Assembly (NCBI GenBank): GCA_964577955.1
Contig: CAZOAZ010000021.1
Location: 31,974-95,973, forward strand
Direction: 5' to 3'
From: CADEEX01 sp964577955
GTDB lineage: Bacteria; Acidobacteriota; Vicinamibacteria; Vicinamibacterales; CAVVIG01
DNA: 64,000 bases
Shown: in pieces, positions 26,758 to 35,542 of the stretch
Position numbering within the stretch: position 1 is the stretch's first letter
Layout of the letters: each line of letters opens with the position of its first letter
Program-made: the position numbers and the translations under genes
The notes under the pieces: generated by a model
What the model saw: the letters and a program-made list of their open reading frames with translations, nothing else
Databases searched by the model: none
What the model was told of the DNA's origin: nothing

Positions 26758-29134
26758 AGTCCTTTGCAGGACTCGCGATCACGATCTCGTAGCGCAGCAG
26801 TCGCAGAGCATTGCCGACGACGACGAGCGTGCTGCCTTCGTGCACGAACACGGCCGGACCGATCCCGACGATGCCTGTCGTGGTAGCCAAGATGAGGAGT
26901 GCAATGACGGCCATCGAGAGCCACAGGTTCTGCCGAATGATCGTCCGTGCCTGACGAGACAGCCCGATGGCAAATGGAAGGCGTCCAAGGTCGTCAGCCA
27001 TGAGCGCGACATCCGCCGTTTCGAGCGCGGCTGCGGTCCCCGCGCCGCCCATGGCGATCCCGACGGTCGCTTGCGCCAATGCGGGTGCATCATTGACGCC
27101 GTCACCGACCATCGCTACCGCGCCGTGGCGAGCTAATAACTCTTCGATCGCCGTGACCTTCGCCTCGGGTAACAGTTCGGCGCGCACTTCATCGACACCA
27201 ACCTCGCGTCCGATCGCTTCACCCACACTGCGATGGTCACCCGTCAACATCACCAACGGCGCCACGCCGAGACGGCGAATCTGGTCAAGGATGCGGCGCA
27301 CGTCGGACCGCGGTTGGTCTGCCATGCCGAGTACGCCGAGCCATCGGTCCTCGCGCCGCACTAACATGACGCTGCGCCCCGCGTCTTGCAAGTGGTTCAC
27401 GGTGCTCTGCACATCGACCGGAATCTGGGCATTGGCTTCAGTGAACATGCGAACGTTTCCGATCTCGACCCGTCGCCCGGCGACGCTGGCGCGTATCCCG
27501 CGCCCAGTCACGCTCTCCACCGAATCCGCCAGCTCGCGCGGGATCTGCTCCGCGTCGGCTTTGCGGACCACGGCATGGGCGAGTGGATGCTGCGACTGAC
27601 GCTCGACGGCGGCAGCCACACGTAGGAGTTCTGTCGCCGTCACGCCGTCCGCAGGCACCACATCCGTCACGTCCGGTTGCCCGCTTGTGAGCGTTCCGGT
27701 CTTGTCGAGCGCTAGCGCCCGAATCATCCCGAGGTTCTCCAAATGAACGCCGCCCTTCACGAGCACGCCTCGCCGGGCCGCGCGAGCGATGCCGGCCAGC
27801 ACGGTCGCCGGCGTGCCCAACGCAAGCGCGCAGGGGGAAGCGGCCACGAGAAGTGCCATCCCACGATAGAAGCCCGTACTCCAGGTCCAGAGCCCCAACA
27901 GCGCCGGCACCGCCATCAAGACAACGTCCGCGGCCAGTACCACCGGTACGAACACACGTTCGAACCGCTCGGTGAACAGCTGCGTCGGCGCTTTGCCGGT
28001 CTGCGCTTCTTCGACGAGCTTCATCACGCGATCGAGCGTGCGATCGCCTGCGGCACGTGTTGTGAGGATCGTGAGCACGCCCTCGCCATTAATAGTCCCG
28101 GCAAAGACTTCATCGTCCGGTCCTTTGTCCACCGGTACGGATTCTCCGGTGATGGGCGCCTGATTGACGGTCGACTGACCGGCCTGCACCGTGCCGTCAA
28201 CCGGAATTCGGTCGGCCGGTCGTACCACGACAACGTCACCCGCGTTGACGTTCTCGACCGGGATCTCCATGACGTCAGTGCCGCGCTGGACACGCGCGAC
28301 CGGCGGAGCGAGGTCGGCTAGCGCGCGAATCGAGGCCCGGGCTTTGCCGAGCGCGTAGTGCTCGAGCGAGTGGGCCAACGAGAACAGGAACAGCAGAAAT
28401 GCGCCATCAGCCCACTCACCGAGAATCGCTGCACCGATCGCGGCGAAGAGCATCAGCAGGTCGATGTCGAAGGCGAACTGCCCACGACGCAGCGATGCAT
28501 ACGCGTGGCTGACAAGGTCGAAGCCTCCAAACGCGTACGAGGCACCGTAGAGCGCCAGCGTCAACGCCGTCCGCCCACTGAAGGTCTGCTCGACCGCAAA
28601 GGCCATGACCAGCAGTGCGCCACCGGCTAGGCTCCACACCAGCTCGCGGTTACGCCGATACCAGGCTAGTGGCGGCGCAGGTGGAGGCGCGGCCTCTTCA
28701 ACGCCGAAGCGGAGATCGCGAATCGCCTGTTCGATTTCGCCGGTGGTGACTCGCTCGCGATCGAACTCGATGCGTGCGCGCTCCGCCGGCAGATTGACCG
28801 AGACGGCGAGCACGCCATCGATCGCGCTCAGCGTCCGCTCGATTCGCGGGCCCGCATCTTCACCGGCCACCGCGCGCAAAGCGACAAGGTGGTGACCGAT
28901 ACCCGCGTGGACGTCGGCCCCTGCCGCCCTGGCAAGCTGCCGGACCTCTTCAGCGGAGATCAAGGCAGGGGCATAGTGCAGGCACAGCTCTGGCTTGCCG
29001 TCCAGCTCGCGCACGTGTGTTCGCAGAATGCCGCGTCTGGGCGCCAGCAGTGCTTGTAGGCGCGCAACGCAGGCGTCGCGCGCGTCTGGTACTTCGGGCA
29101 GCAGGAGTGGAAGGTCGATGCGGAGGGTGTGCAT
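26690..29134 (-). CDS. P1B-4-type metal ATPase (Co/Zn/Fe/Ni class) with a chimeric tail
   Basis: 814 residues. The N-terminal 150 residues hold a degenerate metal-binding-like domain without a CxxC pair. The membrane motif is SPC (S433-C435) in place of CPC, and TM8 has HEGSTLVVVGN; SPC with HEG(S/G)T defines the P1B-4 group linked to Co, Zn, Fe or Ni export. DKTGTLTSGQ starts at D477, the HP motif is in SQHPLAHAV, and GDGVNDAPAL is present. The family should end near LRLLRY; here the last about 30 residues (after residue 784) are read from the reverse strand of an ATPase remnant, so the original stop was lost. The core is intact and probably active. Confidence 0.93.
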   Translation of the reverse strand: MHTLRIDLPLLLPEVPDARDACVARLQALLAPRRGILRTHVRELDGKPELCLHYAPALISAEEVRQLARAAGADVHAGIGHHLVALRAVAGEDAGPRIERTLSAIDGVLAVSVNLPAERARIEFDRERVTTGEIEQAIRDLRFGVEEAAPPPAPPLAWYRRNRELVWSLAGGALLVMAFAVEQTFSGRTALTLALYGASYAFGGFDLVSHAYASLRRGQFAFDIDLLMLFAAIGAAILGEWADGAFLLFLFSLAHSLEHYALGKARASIRALADLAPPVARVQRGTDVMEIPVENVNAGDVVVVRPADRIPVDGTVQAGQSTVNQAPITGESVPVDKGPDDEVFAGTINGEGVLTILTTRAAGDRTLDRVMKLVEEAQTGKAPTQLFTERFERVFVPVVLAADVVLMAVPALLGLWTWSTGFYRGMALLVAASPCALALGTPATVLAGIARAARRGVLVKGGVHLENLGMIRALALDKTGTLTSGQPDVTDVVPADGVTATELLRVAAAVERQSQHPLAHAVVRKADAEQIPRELADSVESVTGRGIRASVAGRRVEIGNVRMFTEANAQIPVDVQSTVNHLQDAGRSVMLVRREDRWLGVLGMADQPRSDVRRILDQIRRLGVAPLVMLTGDHRSVGEAIGREVGVDEVRAELLPEAKVTAIEELLARHGAVAMVGDGVNDAPALAQATVGIAMGGAGTAAALETADVALMADDLGRLPFAIGLSRQARTIIRQNLWLSMAVIALLILATTTGIVGIGPAVFVHEGSTLVVVGNALRLLRYEIVIASPAKDSSIERDPLAMPHAEKRPDRDIG

Positions 29135-29285
29135 GTCGTCTCTACGCCGATTGCCTGGGTACGGTCTCCTCAGGCTTCGACTGCCCCCGGTTTTCGAGAG
29201 CGGTCTGCGTTTACCACCAGCGAGCTAAATTGACTCCCTGCGCCGGCCGTCGAGGTTGCCTCGCAATTAAATGGGGAAGTTGATC

Positions 29286-29654
29286 TTAGCGGTGGGCTGC
29301 CTGACGATCCGCCGGCGCGAGCGCCATCAGGGCGGGATTGGCGTCGATATGCCTCCGTACGATCGCTTCGGCCGCAGCAAACGCCTCGACATCGCCGCTG
29401 CGATACGCCGCGTTGGCTTCAATCAGATCCTTCTGGCTCACGGGCACTGTGTCGACGCTGTCGTAAATAGCCGCGACGGGGCAGGCTGGAACGCATGCGC
29501 CGCAGTCGATGCACTCTTCGGGATGGATGTACAGCATCGTCGCCCGCTCAAACTCCGGCTCATCCTTGCGGGGATGGATGCAGTCGACCGGGCAGACATC
29601 GACGCAGGCGGTGTCCTTCGTGCCGATGCAGGGATCTGTGATGACGAACGGCAT
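29286..29654 (-). CDS. fdxA: 7Fe ferredoxin (Thermus/FdxA type)
   Basis: 122 residues. The start (MPFVITDPCIGTKDTACVDV) continues CPVDCIHP, and a second cluster site reads HPEECIDCGACVPACPVAAI. This is the 3Fe-4S plus 4Fe-4S arrangement of the Thermus-type ferredoxin, a soluble low-potential electron carrier. The C-terminal extension of about 50 Ala-rich residues is longer than usual. It is divergent from the dihydrolipoyl dehydrogenase gene, with about 165 nt of shared upstream DNA. Confidence 0.92.
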   Translation of the reverse strand: MPFVITDPCIGTKDTACVDVCPVDCIHPRKDEPEFERATMLYIHPEECIDCGACVPACPVAAIYDSVDTVPVSQKDLIEANAAYRSGDVEAFAAAEAIVRRHIDANPALMALAPADRQAAHR

Positions 29655-29818
29655 GCGGTCTCCAGTCTATACGAGCATGGGCCCGACGCAGGAAACTGAA
29701 TCATTGCCAACTTCGAAGTCGGCCAGTTGCGCCTCGCCAGCGCCGCGATTCTCGTACCCTGTCGACTTGGGTGCCGTACGATTGGAGAAGCGCTCATAAC
29801 GGCTGAGAGGAGACCCGA

Positions 29819-31285
29819 ATGTCAAACCGCACGTTCGATGTGATTGTCATTGGGGCCGGACCAGGCGGCTACGTCGCCGCCATTCGCGCGGCACAGCGCG
29901 GGTTACAGGTCGCGTGCATCGACGTCGCACAACTGGGTGGCGTCTGCAACAACGTCGGCTGCATCCCGACGAAAGCACTGCTCGAGAGCGCTGGGTATGC
30001 ACATCGCGTGGAGCATCTCGCCGAGTTCGGCATCTCCGTCGAGAACGTCCAGCGCGATCTCTTGCGGGCTGCACGTCGCGCGCGAGAGGTCGCAGACCAG
30101 GGTGCGAAGGGGATCGCCTACCTGTTCCGCAAAAATAAGATTGAGCTGGTACAGGGATGGGGCCGCCTCGCCGACGTTCCAGGGGCGACGGACGTTCATC
30201 GCGTGGACGTCAGTGGGCCAGCCCCTCCAAACGCCGGCAACCCGGTCACGGGCATTCCGACGCCAGATACACAGGCTGGCGACCAGACCCTCGAGGCACG
30301 GCACGTCATTATTGCCACAGGCTCCCGCGCGAAACCACTGCCAATGCTTCGGCCAGACGGCGATCGCATTTGGTCCTCCAATGAAGCCGTGTACCCATCA
30401 GTCGTTCCTGCATCGCTCGCCATCATCGGCGCCGGCGCGGTCGGAGTGGAATTCGCGGATGTCTATTCGTCTTTTGGCGTAAGGGTCTCGCTCGTTGAGG
30501 CTCTCGATCGCGTGTTGCCGAACGAAGATCCGGAGGTCTCCGCCGTCATTGAGCGCGCATTTCGGAGGCGTGGGATGGACGTGATGACGCGTGCGAAGCT
30601 GGATGCCGCGGTTGTGGGAGCCAGCGGCGTGACACTCACGATCACCGCCGAAAAGTCGCCGAGGACGATCGACGTCGAGCGAGTGCTCGTCGCGGTCGGC
30701 CGCACGCCGGTGATTGACTCGATTGGCCTCGAAGCCGCCGGCGTCGAAGTGAACGGGGGATTCATCGCCACCGATGAATACATGCGAACGAATGTCCCAG
30801 GGATCTATGCGATTGGGGATGTCACCAGGCCGCCACTGCTCGCACACAAAGCGTGGGCGGAAGCGGCCGTCGTCGTCGCGACGATCACCGGCGAGGACCG
30901 GTTTCCTCTCGACTACAGCAATATCCCCAGCGTCACCTACTGCCACCCGGAAGTCGCGTCCGTGGGGCTCACCGAGGCGGCGGCCCGCGAGCGGGGCCGC
31001 GACGTGATCGTCGGCAAATTCCCGTGGAGTGCCAACGGGCGCGCGCGCGTCATGGGGGCGACCGACGGCTTCATCAAGCTCGTGGCCGATCGCGCCAACG
31101 GCCGGCTCCTTGGTGCGCACATCTGTGGCCCCTATGCCAGCGAGTTGATTGGTGAACTGACGGTCGGTCGGCTTCTGGAAGCCACACTCGGGGAGCTCGA
31201 TCTGGCCGTGCATCCGCATCCGACTCTCTCGGACGCGATTCCAGAAGCCGCGCTGATGGCACTCGCGCGGGCGATCCATCTCTGA
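29819..31285 (+). CDS. lpdA: dihydrolipoyl dehydrogenase
   Basis: 488 residues. FAD-binding start VIVIGAGPGGYVAAIRAAQ, redox disulfide in GGVCNNVGCIPTKALLE, NAD site SLAIIGAGAVGVEFADVYSS, and the C-terminal catalytic HPHPTLSDAIPEA. It oxidises dihydrolipoamide to lipoamide with NAD. GGAG lies before the ATG. No E1/E2 genes are near, so it may work with another complex or as a general disulfide reductase. A slightly long insert (NAGNPVTGIPTPDTQAGDQT, residues about 140-160) is unusual. Confidence 0.93.
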   Translation: MSNRTFDVIVIGAGPGGYVAAIRAAQRGLQVACIDVAQLGGVCNNVGCIPTKALLESAGYAHRVEHLAEFGISVENVQRDLLRAARRAREVADQGAKGIAYLFRKNKIELVQGWGRLADVPGATDVHRVDVSGPAPPNAGNPVTGIPTPDTQAGDQTLEARHVIIATGSRAKPLPMLRPDGDRIWSSNEAVYPSVVPASLAIIGAGAVGVEFADVYSSFGVRVSLVEALDRVLPNEDPEVSAVIERAFRRRGMDVMTRAKLDAAVVGASGVTLTITAEKSPRTIDVERVLVAVGRTPVIDSIGLEAAGVEVNGGFIATDEYMRTNVPGIYAIGDVTRPPLLAHKAWAEAAVVVATITGEDRFPLDYSNIPSVTYCHPEVASVGLTEAAARERGRDVIVGKFPWSANGRARVMGATDGFIKLVADRANGRLLGAHICGPYASELIGELTVGRLLEATLGELDLAVHPHPTLSDAIPEAALMALARAIHL

Positions 31286-31330
31286 ACCGGTCATGCGCAT
31301 CATGTAGGGCTTTATACCGAAGGAGGACTT

Positions 31331-32359
31331 ATGCAGGCGTTCAGATTGGTTGCCCCTCATGTGACCGAGCTTCGCTCGGTGCCGCAACCGGATCCCGGTC
31401 CTGGCGACGTGCTCATCCGCGTCGGAGCAGCAGGTGCCTGCCACTCGGATCTGCATATCATCGATGCACCTGACGCGCTGGGCATGCCCATCCCGCTGAC
31501 GCTGGGTCACGAGAACGCTGGGTGGGTCGAAACCCTCGGGCCTGGGGTCACGGGGTTCGAACGCGGAGAGGCCGTGGCGATTTACGGCATCGTCGGATGT
31601 GGCCACTGCATCGCGTGTCTCGCGGGTCTGGAGAATGCCTGTCGACGGGTGGCTCCGGGAGGTGTCGGGCTGAGCCGCGACGGGGGCATGGCGGAATACG
31701 TGGTCGCTCCCGCGCGCCAGTTGCTCGCCATCGGTGAACTGGACGTGGCGCAAGCGGCCCCGCTGACCGACGCGGGGTTGACGCCGTATCATGCCATCAA
31801 CATCACGCGCCGTGGTCTCCGGCCGGGCAGCACGTGTGTCGTCATCGGTGTCGGCGGACTTGGGCACATGGCGGTGCAGATTCTCGCGGCCACGACCGCG
31901 TCGCGGATCATCGCGCTCGATGTCCGAGACGAGGCGCTACGGCTCGCGCAAGAGGTCGGCGCTCATCATGCCTTCCGCTCGGACGCCGACGCTGCCGCCC
32001 AAGTCCGTGAGTTGGTCGGGCCGGCTCCCGGCGGCGCCGACGTCGTACTCGATTGCGTCGGCGCGCCAGCGACCGTCGAGATCGCCCGTGCTGTCGTGAG
32101 CACCGGCGGCGACGTCGCAGTTGTGGGTCTGGCCGGCGGCGCGATTCCGGTGGGCTTTGGTACGCTGCCGCTGGAGGTGCGGGTCGTCGTCCCGTTCTGG
32201 GGCACGAAGTCGGAGTTAGCCGAGGTGCTGGCGCTCGCGCAAGCCGGCCGCATCACCGCCCACGTCGAGCGCTTCTCGCTCAGCGACGCCAGCACGGCGT
32301 ACGAGAAGCTCCGTTCAGGTCACATTCGCGGCCGGGCGGTCATCGTCCCAACGGCATGA
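31331..32359 (+). CDS. zinc-dependent alcohol dehydrogenase (MDR family)
   Basis: 342 residues, ATG after AGGAGG. Catalytic zinc residues are in GACHSDLH and LTLGHENAGWVE; the structural zinc site is the four-Cys string in GCGHCIACLAGLENACRR. A Rossmann site (TCVVIGVGGLGHMAVQI) gives the nucleotide specificity, with an acidic residue at the strand end (IIALDVRDE), suggesting NAD. It oxidises or reduces an alcohol/aldehyde pair; the substrate is not evident. Cotranscribed with lpdA by spacing (45 nt). Confidence 0.9.
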   Translation: MQAFRLVAPHVTELRSVPQPDPGPGDVLIRVGAAGACHSDLHIIDAPDALGMPIPLTLGHENAGWVETLGPGVTGFERGEAVAIYGIVGCGHCIACLAGLENACRRVAPGGVGLSRDGGMAEYVVAPARQLLAIGELDVAQAAPLTDAGLTPYHAINITRRGLRPGSTCVVIGVGGLGHMAVQILAATTASRIIALDVRDEALRLAQEVGAHHAFRSDADAAAQVRELVGPAPGGADVVLDCVGAPATVEIARAVVSTGGDVAVVGLAGGAIPVGFGTLPLEVRVVVPFWGTKSELAEVLALAQAGRITAHVERFSLSDASTAYEKLRSGHIRGRAVIVPTA

Positions 32360-32588
32360 CTCCGAACGCGGCACTCAAACGGATTTCTTCGCCCGTGGTG
32401 TGATGGACGTCTGGATTCGGAATGGAAGATGGAGGATCGCTTGCGGGAAACGAGTCCTCAATTGTTTGGTCGAGAGCGGCCTCACGGATCCTGTGCTCCT
32501 CGTCGGCCGTGTGGCGATGGCAGTGTGCGTGCCTGACAGGATCGACGCCAGGATCACGCCTTCGGGCCTGCCCGCTCTGGACCAACAC
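32340..32588 (-). CDS. small SFPASDPPS-motif protein
   Basis: Up to 82 residues; the start codon is uncertain because no ATG with a ribosome binding site is evident. The recognisable part is EEHRIREAALDQTIEDSFPA then SDPPSSIPNPD. The same string (EERRIREAALDETLADSFPA, SDPPSTVPNPD) occurs in the minus-strand gene at 36993-37511. The motif is common in short bacterial proteins, but I know no function. It overlaps the end of the alcohol dehydrogenase gene by 20 nt in convergent orientation. Confidence 0.55.
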   Translation of the reverse strand: MLVQSGQARRRDPGVDPVRHAHCHRHTADEEHRIREAALDQTIEDSFPASDPPSSIPNPDVHHTTGEEIRLSAAFGVMPLGR

Positions 32589-33006
32589 GTTCGGCTGGGA
32601 CTGGGCGACTGCTCATGGCTTTGGCTGACCTTCTCGCGCACGACACGACTCACACTTGGCGGTTCGGCGCGAGAAGAGAGAGCAAACTGTGCGCCACCGC
32701 GGGGCGAGCGACGCCGATTGACGTGCCGCAAAGACGAAGGCCGGTCCCACTTGTCTTTCGGGAAGGCCGGCCGCGTGACGCGCATATTCGGACCGCCTCC
32801 AGTGCGGGAAATCTCACGCGGCTGCGGGGAATTCGGGGCTTCACTTTGGGGTCCGACGGGAATCCGGCGATTAACGCCGCAAACTCCTGCCAAAGACGGG
32901 GCGAGCATCGCGGCATTGGGCTTGCCTTCAACCTGACGCGTCCGGCTGCGACTTGGTGAGGCGGACGTCTACACAGACACGAACGTACGAGGAGAGGAGA
33001 CACATC
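32589..33006. other. no gene recognised
   Basis: About 420 nt with only GC-driven frames. A GGAGAGGAG ribosome binding site at its right end belongs to the DUF2934 gene. Nothing else is interpretable. Confidence 0.4.
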
Positions 33007-33213
33007 ATGGCAAGAGTGAGCACGGCTCCGCCGCTCAAAAAGTCAGCCACGCCCCAACCGGTTGCGGTCTACGAGCCGACACACGAGGAGATTGAGACGC
33101 GCGCGTACTTTCGGTACATCGAACGCGGGCGGGCCGATGGTTTCGATCTGGATGACTGGCGCGCGGCAGAGGGCGAACTTCGTCACACCCACGTGCTCGC
33201 CGCCTCTGTCTGA
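33007..33213 (+). CDS. DUF2934 small protein
   Basis: 68 residues from ATG 33007, which is 6-7 nt after GGAGAGGAG. The DUF2934 signature is clear: HEEIETRAYFRYIERGRADG followed by FDLDDWRAAEGEL. These short cytoplasmic proteins are of unknown function and often appear near stress genes in soil bacteria. A longer frame to 32953 has no supporting ribosome binding site. Confidence 0.85.
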   Translation: MARVSTAPPLKKSATPQPVAVYEPTHEEIETRAYFRYIERGRADGFDLDDWRAAEGELRHTHVLAASV

Positions 33214-33419
33214 GACCGATCGGAACCGCGCCTTGGTCCAGCGGCCAGCATCTCTCCCAGCCGCCCCGAGCCGCCCTATACCATTGAAGCGCCTAATGAA
33301 AGTAGTCCGGTGCTGCGAGAGCCTTCGTGCGAATCCGTGTCGTGCCCGGACGATCACTGGGCGGCGTGAGTGAGGAACGCACCCGATGCCTCGTCAGACC
33401 AACCAGAGGCGAGGTAGGA

Positions 33420-35534
33420 GTGGACACTGCAACGCTTGATCTTCGGGTGCGGAACCTCGATTGCGAGCACGATGCGCACACCCTTGAGCGAGCGCTCGAA
33501 GATGTTGCCGGCGTGGTAGCACTGCGTGTGTGGCCAAAGGCATCGCGGGTCACGGTAACGTTCGATCCGTCGGTCACCTCGCCGGCGGTGCTGCGACGAC
33601 GTCTCGAAGAGAGCGGGTTCCCGGCCCGCGAATCACGGGAGACGGCCCGGCCCAGCCCGTTCAGGAATCCAAAGGTGGTCACGTCTGCGCTGTCGGGCCT
33701 CCTCGTCCTGTGCGGATGGCTCCTGGGGATCGCGGAGTTCGAGGCGTTCTCACTTGCGGCCTATGTGAGCGCGATGGTGACTGGCGGGTACTACTTTGGT
33801 CGCGAAGCGCTCGAGGCGCTCGTATTCGAGCGGGAGGTCGGCATCGAGTTGCTGATGAGCGTGGCGGCCGTCACCGCCGCCATCCTCGGTGCGCCAGAAG
33901 AGGGCGCCGTTCTGGTGTTTCTCTACTCGATGTCCGAAGCCGCTGAGGGATACACCGAAGAGAAGACCCGTTCAGCCGTCCGCGCGCTGATGGACCTCAC
34001 GCCAAAGATCGCCATCGTCATCCGCGACGGCAGGGACGTCGAGATTCCCGTTGAAGATGTCGCCGTCGGCGAGATCTTCCTCGTCCGCCCCGGACAGGCG
34101 ATTGCGACCGACGGCGTCGTGGTGTCCGGTGGCTCGAGCGTGAATCAGGCGCCCGTCACTGGAGAGAGTGTTCCCGTCGAGAAGCAGGCGAGTGACGACG
34201 TGTTTGCCGGAAGCATCAACGGCGAAGGCCTGTTGGAGGTGCGAGCGACGCGGACGGCCGCCACGAACACGATCGCGCGGATCATCCAGATGGTGGAGGA
34301 CGCGCAGGAGCGCAAGGGCACGCAGCAGCGGTTCGTTGAGCGCTTCGGCAAGCGCTACAGCCCCGCCGTCCTGGTCGGCGGCCTTCTGCTGGCCGTCCTG
34401 CCTCCTCTCGTCGCCGCCGCCTCATGGGCGGTCTGGCTTGAACGAGCCACGGTGTTCATTGTCGCGGCCGCGCCGTGTGCGCTCGTAATTTCCATTCCGA
34501 TCTCAATGGTCGCGGCGCTGGGCACAGCGGCGAGGAACGGCGTGCTGATCAAAGGCGGCGTGTACCTGGAGGAATTCGCGCGGGTGCGCGTGCTGGCGCT
34601 CGACAAGACGGGGACGCTGACGTACGGCGAGCCCGAAGTCACGAGCATCGAGCTCACCCAGAAGACCGATGGTCCGCTCACGCAGCTCGAATTGCTGTCG
34701 CTCGCTGCGGGCCTCGAGCGCGCGAGCCAACACCCGCTCGCGCGAGCCGTCCTCCGCCATGCTGCGCTTCACGACGTCGAACCGATGGCCGTCGACGACT
34801 TCCACTCGGTGACCGGCGCGGGTGTCAATGCGGTGTGGCGCGGGCGACGGGTGCACTTAGGGAATCCTGCGCTCTTTCAGGGGCGTCTCCGCCAATCGCT
34901 CGATGGCGTTGCGCCGCACATCGAGCGGCTTCAGCTCGAGGGCCACACGGTCGTCCTGGTTGGGACCGACGTGGACGTGTGGGGCTGGATTGCCATTCGT
35001 GACCGTATTCGTGCTGAGGCGCGACAGGCGCTGGCCGGCATGCGCGCGCTCGGCGTGGAACGGATTGTCATGCTGACCGGTGACAACGACCGCACCGCCA
35101 GGAACATCGCGCAACAGCTCGGGATTGAGGACGTGCGCGCCAATCTCGCGCCAGAGGACAAACTCCGGATCGTCCGAGAACTGCGCGCGTCGAGCGGTCA
35201 TCTGGCCATGGTGGGTGACGGCGTGAATGACGCACCCGCCCTGGCTGAAGCATCCGTCGGCATCGCCATGGGCGCCGCCGGAACGGATGTCGCCCTTGAA
35301 ACGGCGGATATCGCGTTGATGGGCGACAACCTCGAACGTCTCGTCTATGCGCGCCAACTCGCCACGCGAACACAACGCGTGGTCCGTCAGAACCTTGCCT
35401 TGTCGGCAGTCGTCATCGCCGTGCTGGTCGCCGGCGCGATCGCGGGTGTTTTCGCTCTGCCAGCAGCCGTCATCGCACATGAAGTCAGCGAATTCATCGT
35501 GATCGGCAGTGGCTTGAGGCTGTTGCGCACCTGA
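33420..35534 (+). CDS. P1B-type ATPase with an APC membrane motif
   Basis: 704 residues from GTG 33420 (GAGG upstream; the frame is open to 33327). The N-terminal metal-binding domain reads RVRNLDCEHDAHTLERAL, a single Cys form. The membrane motif is AAPCALVIS (A351-C353) instead of CPC, and TM8 reads HEVSEFIVIGSGLRLL. DKTGTLTYGE starts at D395, SQHPLARAV carries the HP motif, and GDGVNDAPAL is present. The APC plus HEVSE pair fits neither P1B-1, P1B-2 nor the classic SPC/HEGGT group, so the metal is unclear; a relative of P1B-4 is the best guess. Confidence 0.9.
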   Translation: MDTATLDLRVRNLDCEHDAHTLERALEDVAGVVALRVWPKASRVTVTFDPSVTSPAVLRRRLEESGFPARESRETARPSPFRNPKVVTSALSGLLVLCGWLLGIAEFEAFSLAAYVSAMVTGGYYFGREALEALVFEREVGIELLMSVAAVTAAILGAPEEGAVLVFLYSMSEAAEGYTEEKTRSAVRALMDLTPKIAIVIRDGRDVEIPVEDVAVGEIFLVRPGQAIATDGVVVSGGSSVNQAPVTGESVPVEKQASDDVFAGSINGEGLLEVRATRTAATNTIARIIQMVEDAQERKGTQQRFVERFGKRYSPAVLVGGLLLAVLPPLVAAASWAVWLERATVFIVAAAPCALVISIPISMVAALGTAARNGVLIKGGVYLEEFARVRVLALDKTGTLTYGEPEVTSIELTQKTDGPLTQLELLSLAAGLERASQHPLARAVLRHAALHDVEPMAVDDFHSVTGAGVNAVWRGRRVHLGNPALFQGRLRQSLDGVAPHIERLQLEGHTVVLVGTDVDVWGWIAIRDRIRAEARQALAGMRALGVERIVMLTGDNDRTARNIAQQLGIEDVRANLAPEDKLRIVRELRASSGHLAMVGDGVNDAPALAEASVGIAMGAAGTDVALETADIALMGDNLERLVYARQLATRTQRVVRQNLALSAVVIAVLVAGAIAGVFALPAAVIAHEVSEFIVIGSGLRLLRT

Positions 35535-35542
35535 GGACTGGC

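Noticed and set aside
30398..31867. 489-codon frame antisense to lpdA and the alcohol dehydrogenase
   Set aside because: It spans two real genes and shows no motif or ribosome binding site.
32375..32908. 177-codon minus-strand frame
   Set aside because: Biased Ser/Arg/Pro composition and no start signal; the SFPASDPPS frame is the better explanation for the overlapping part.
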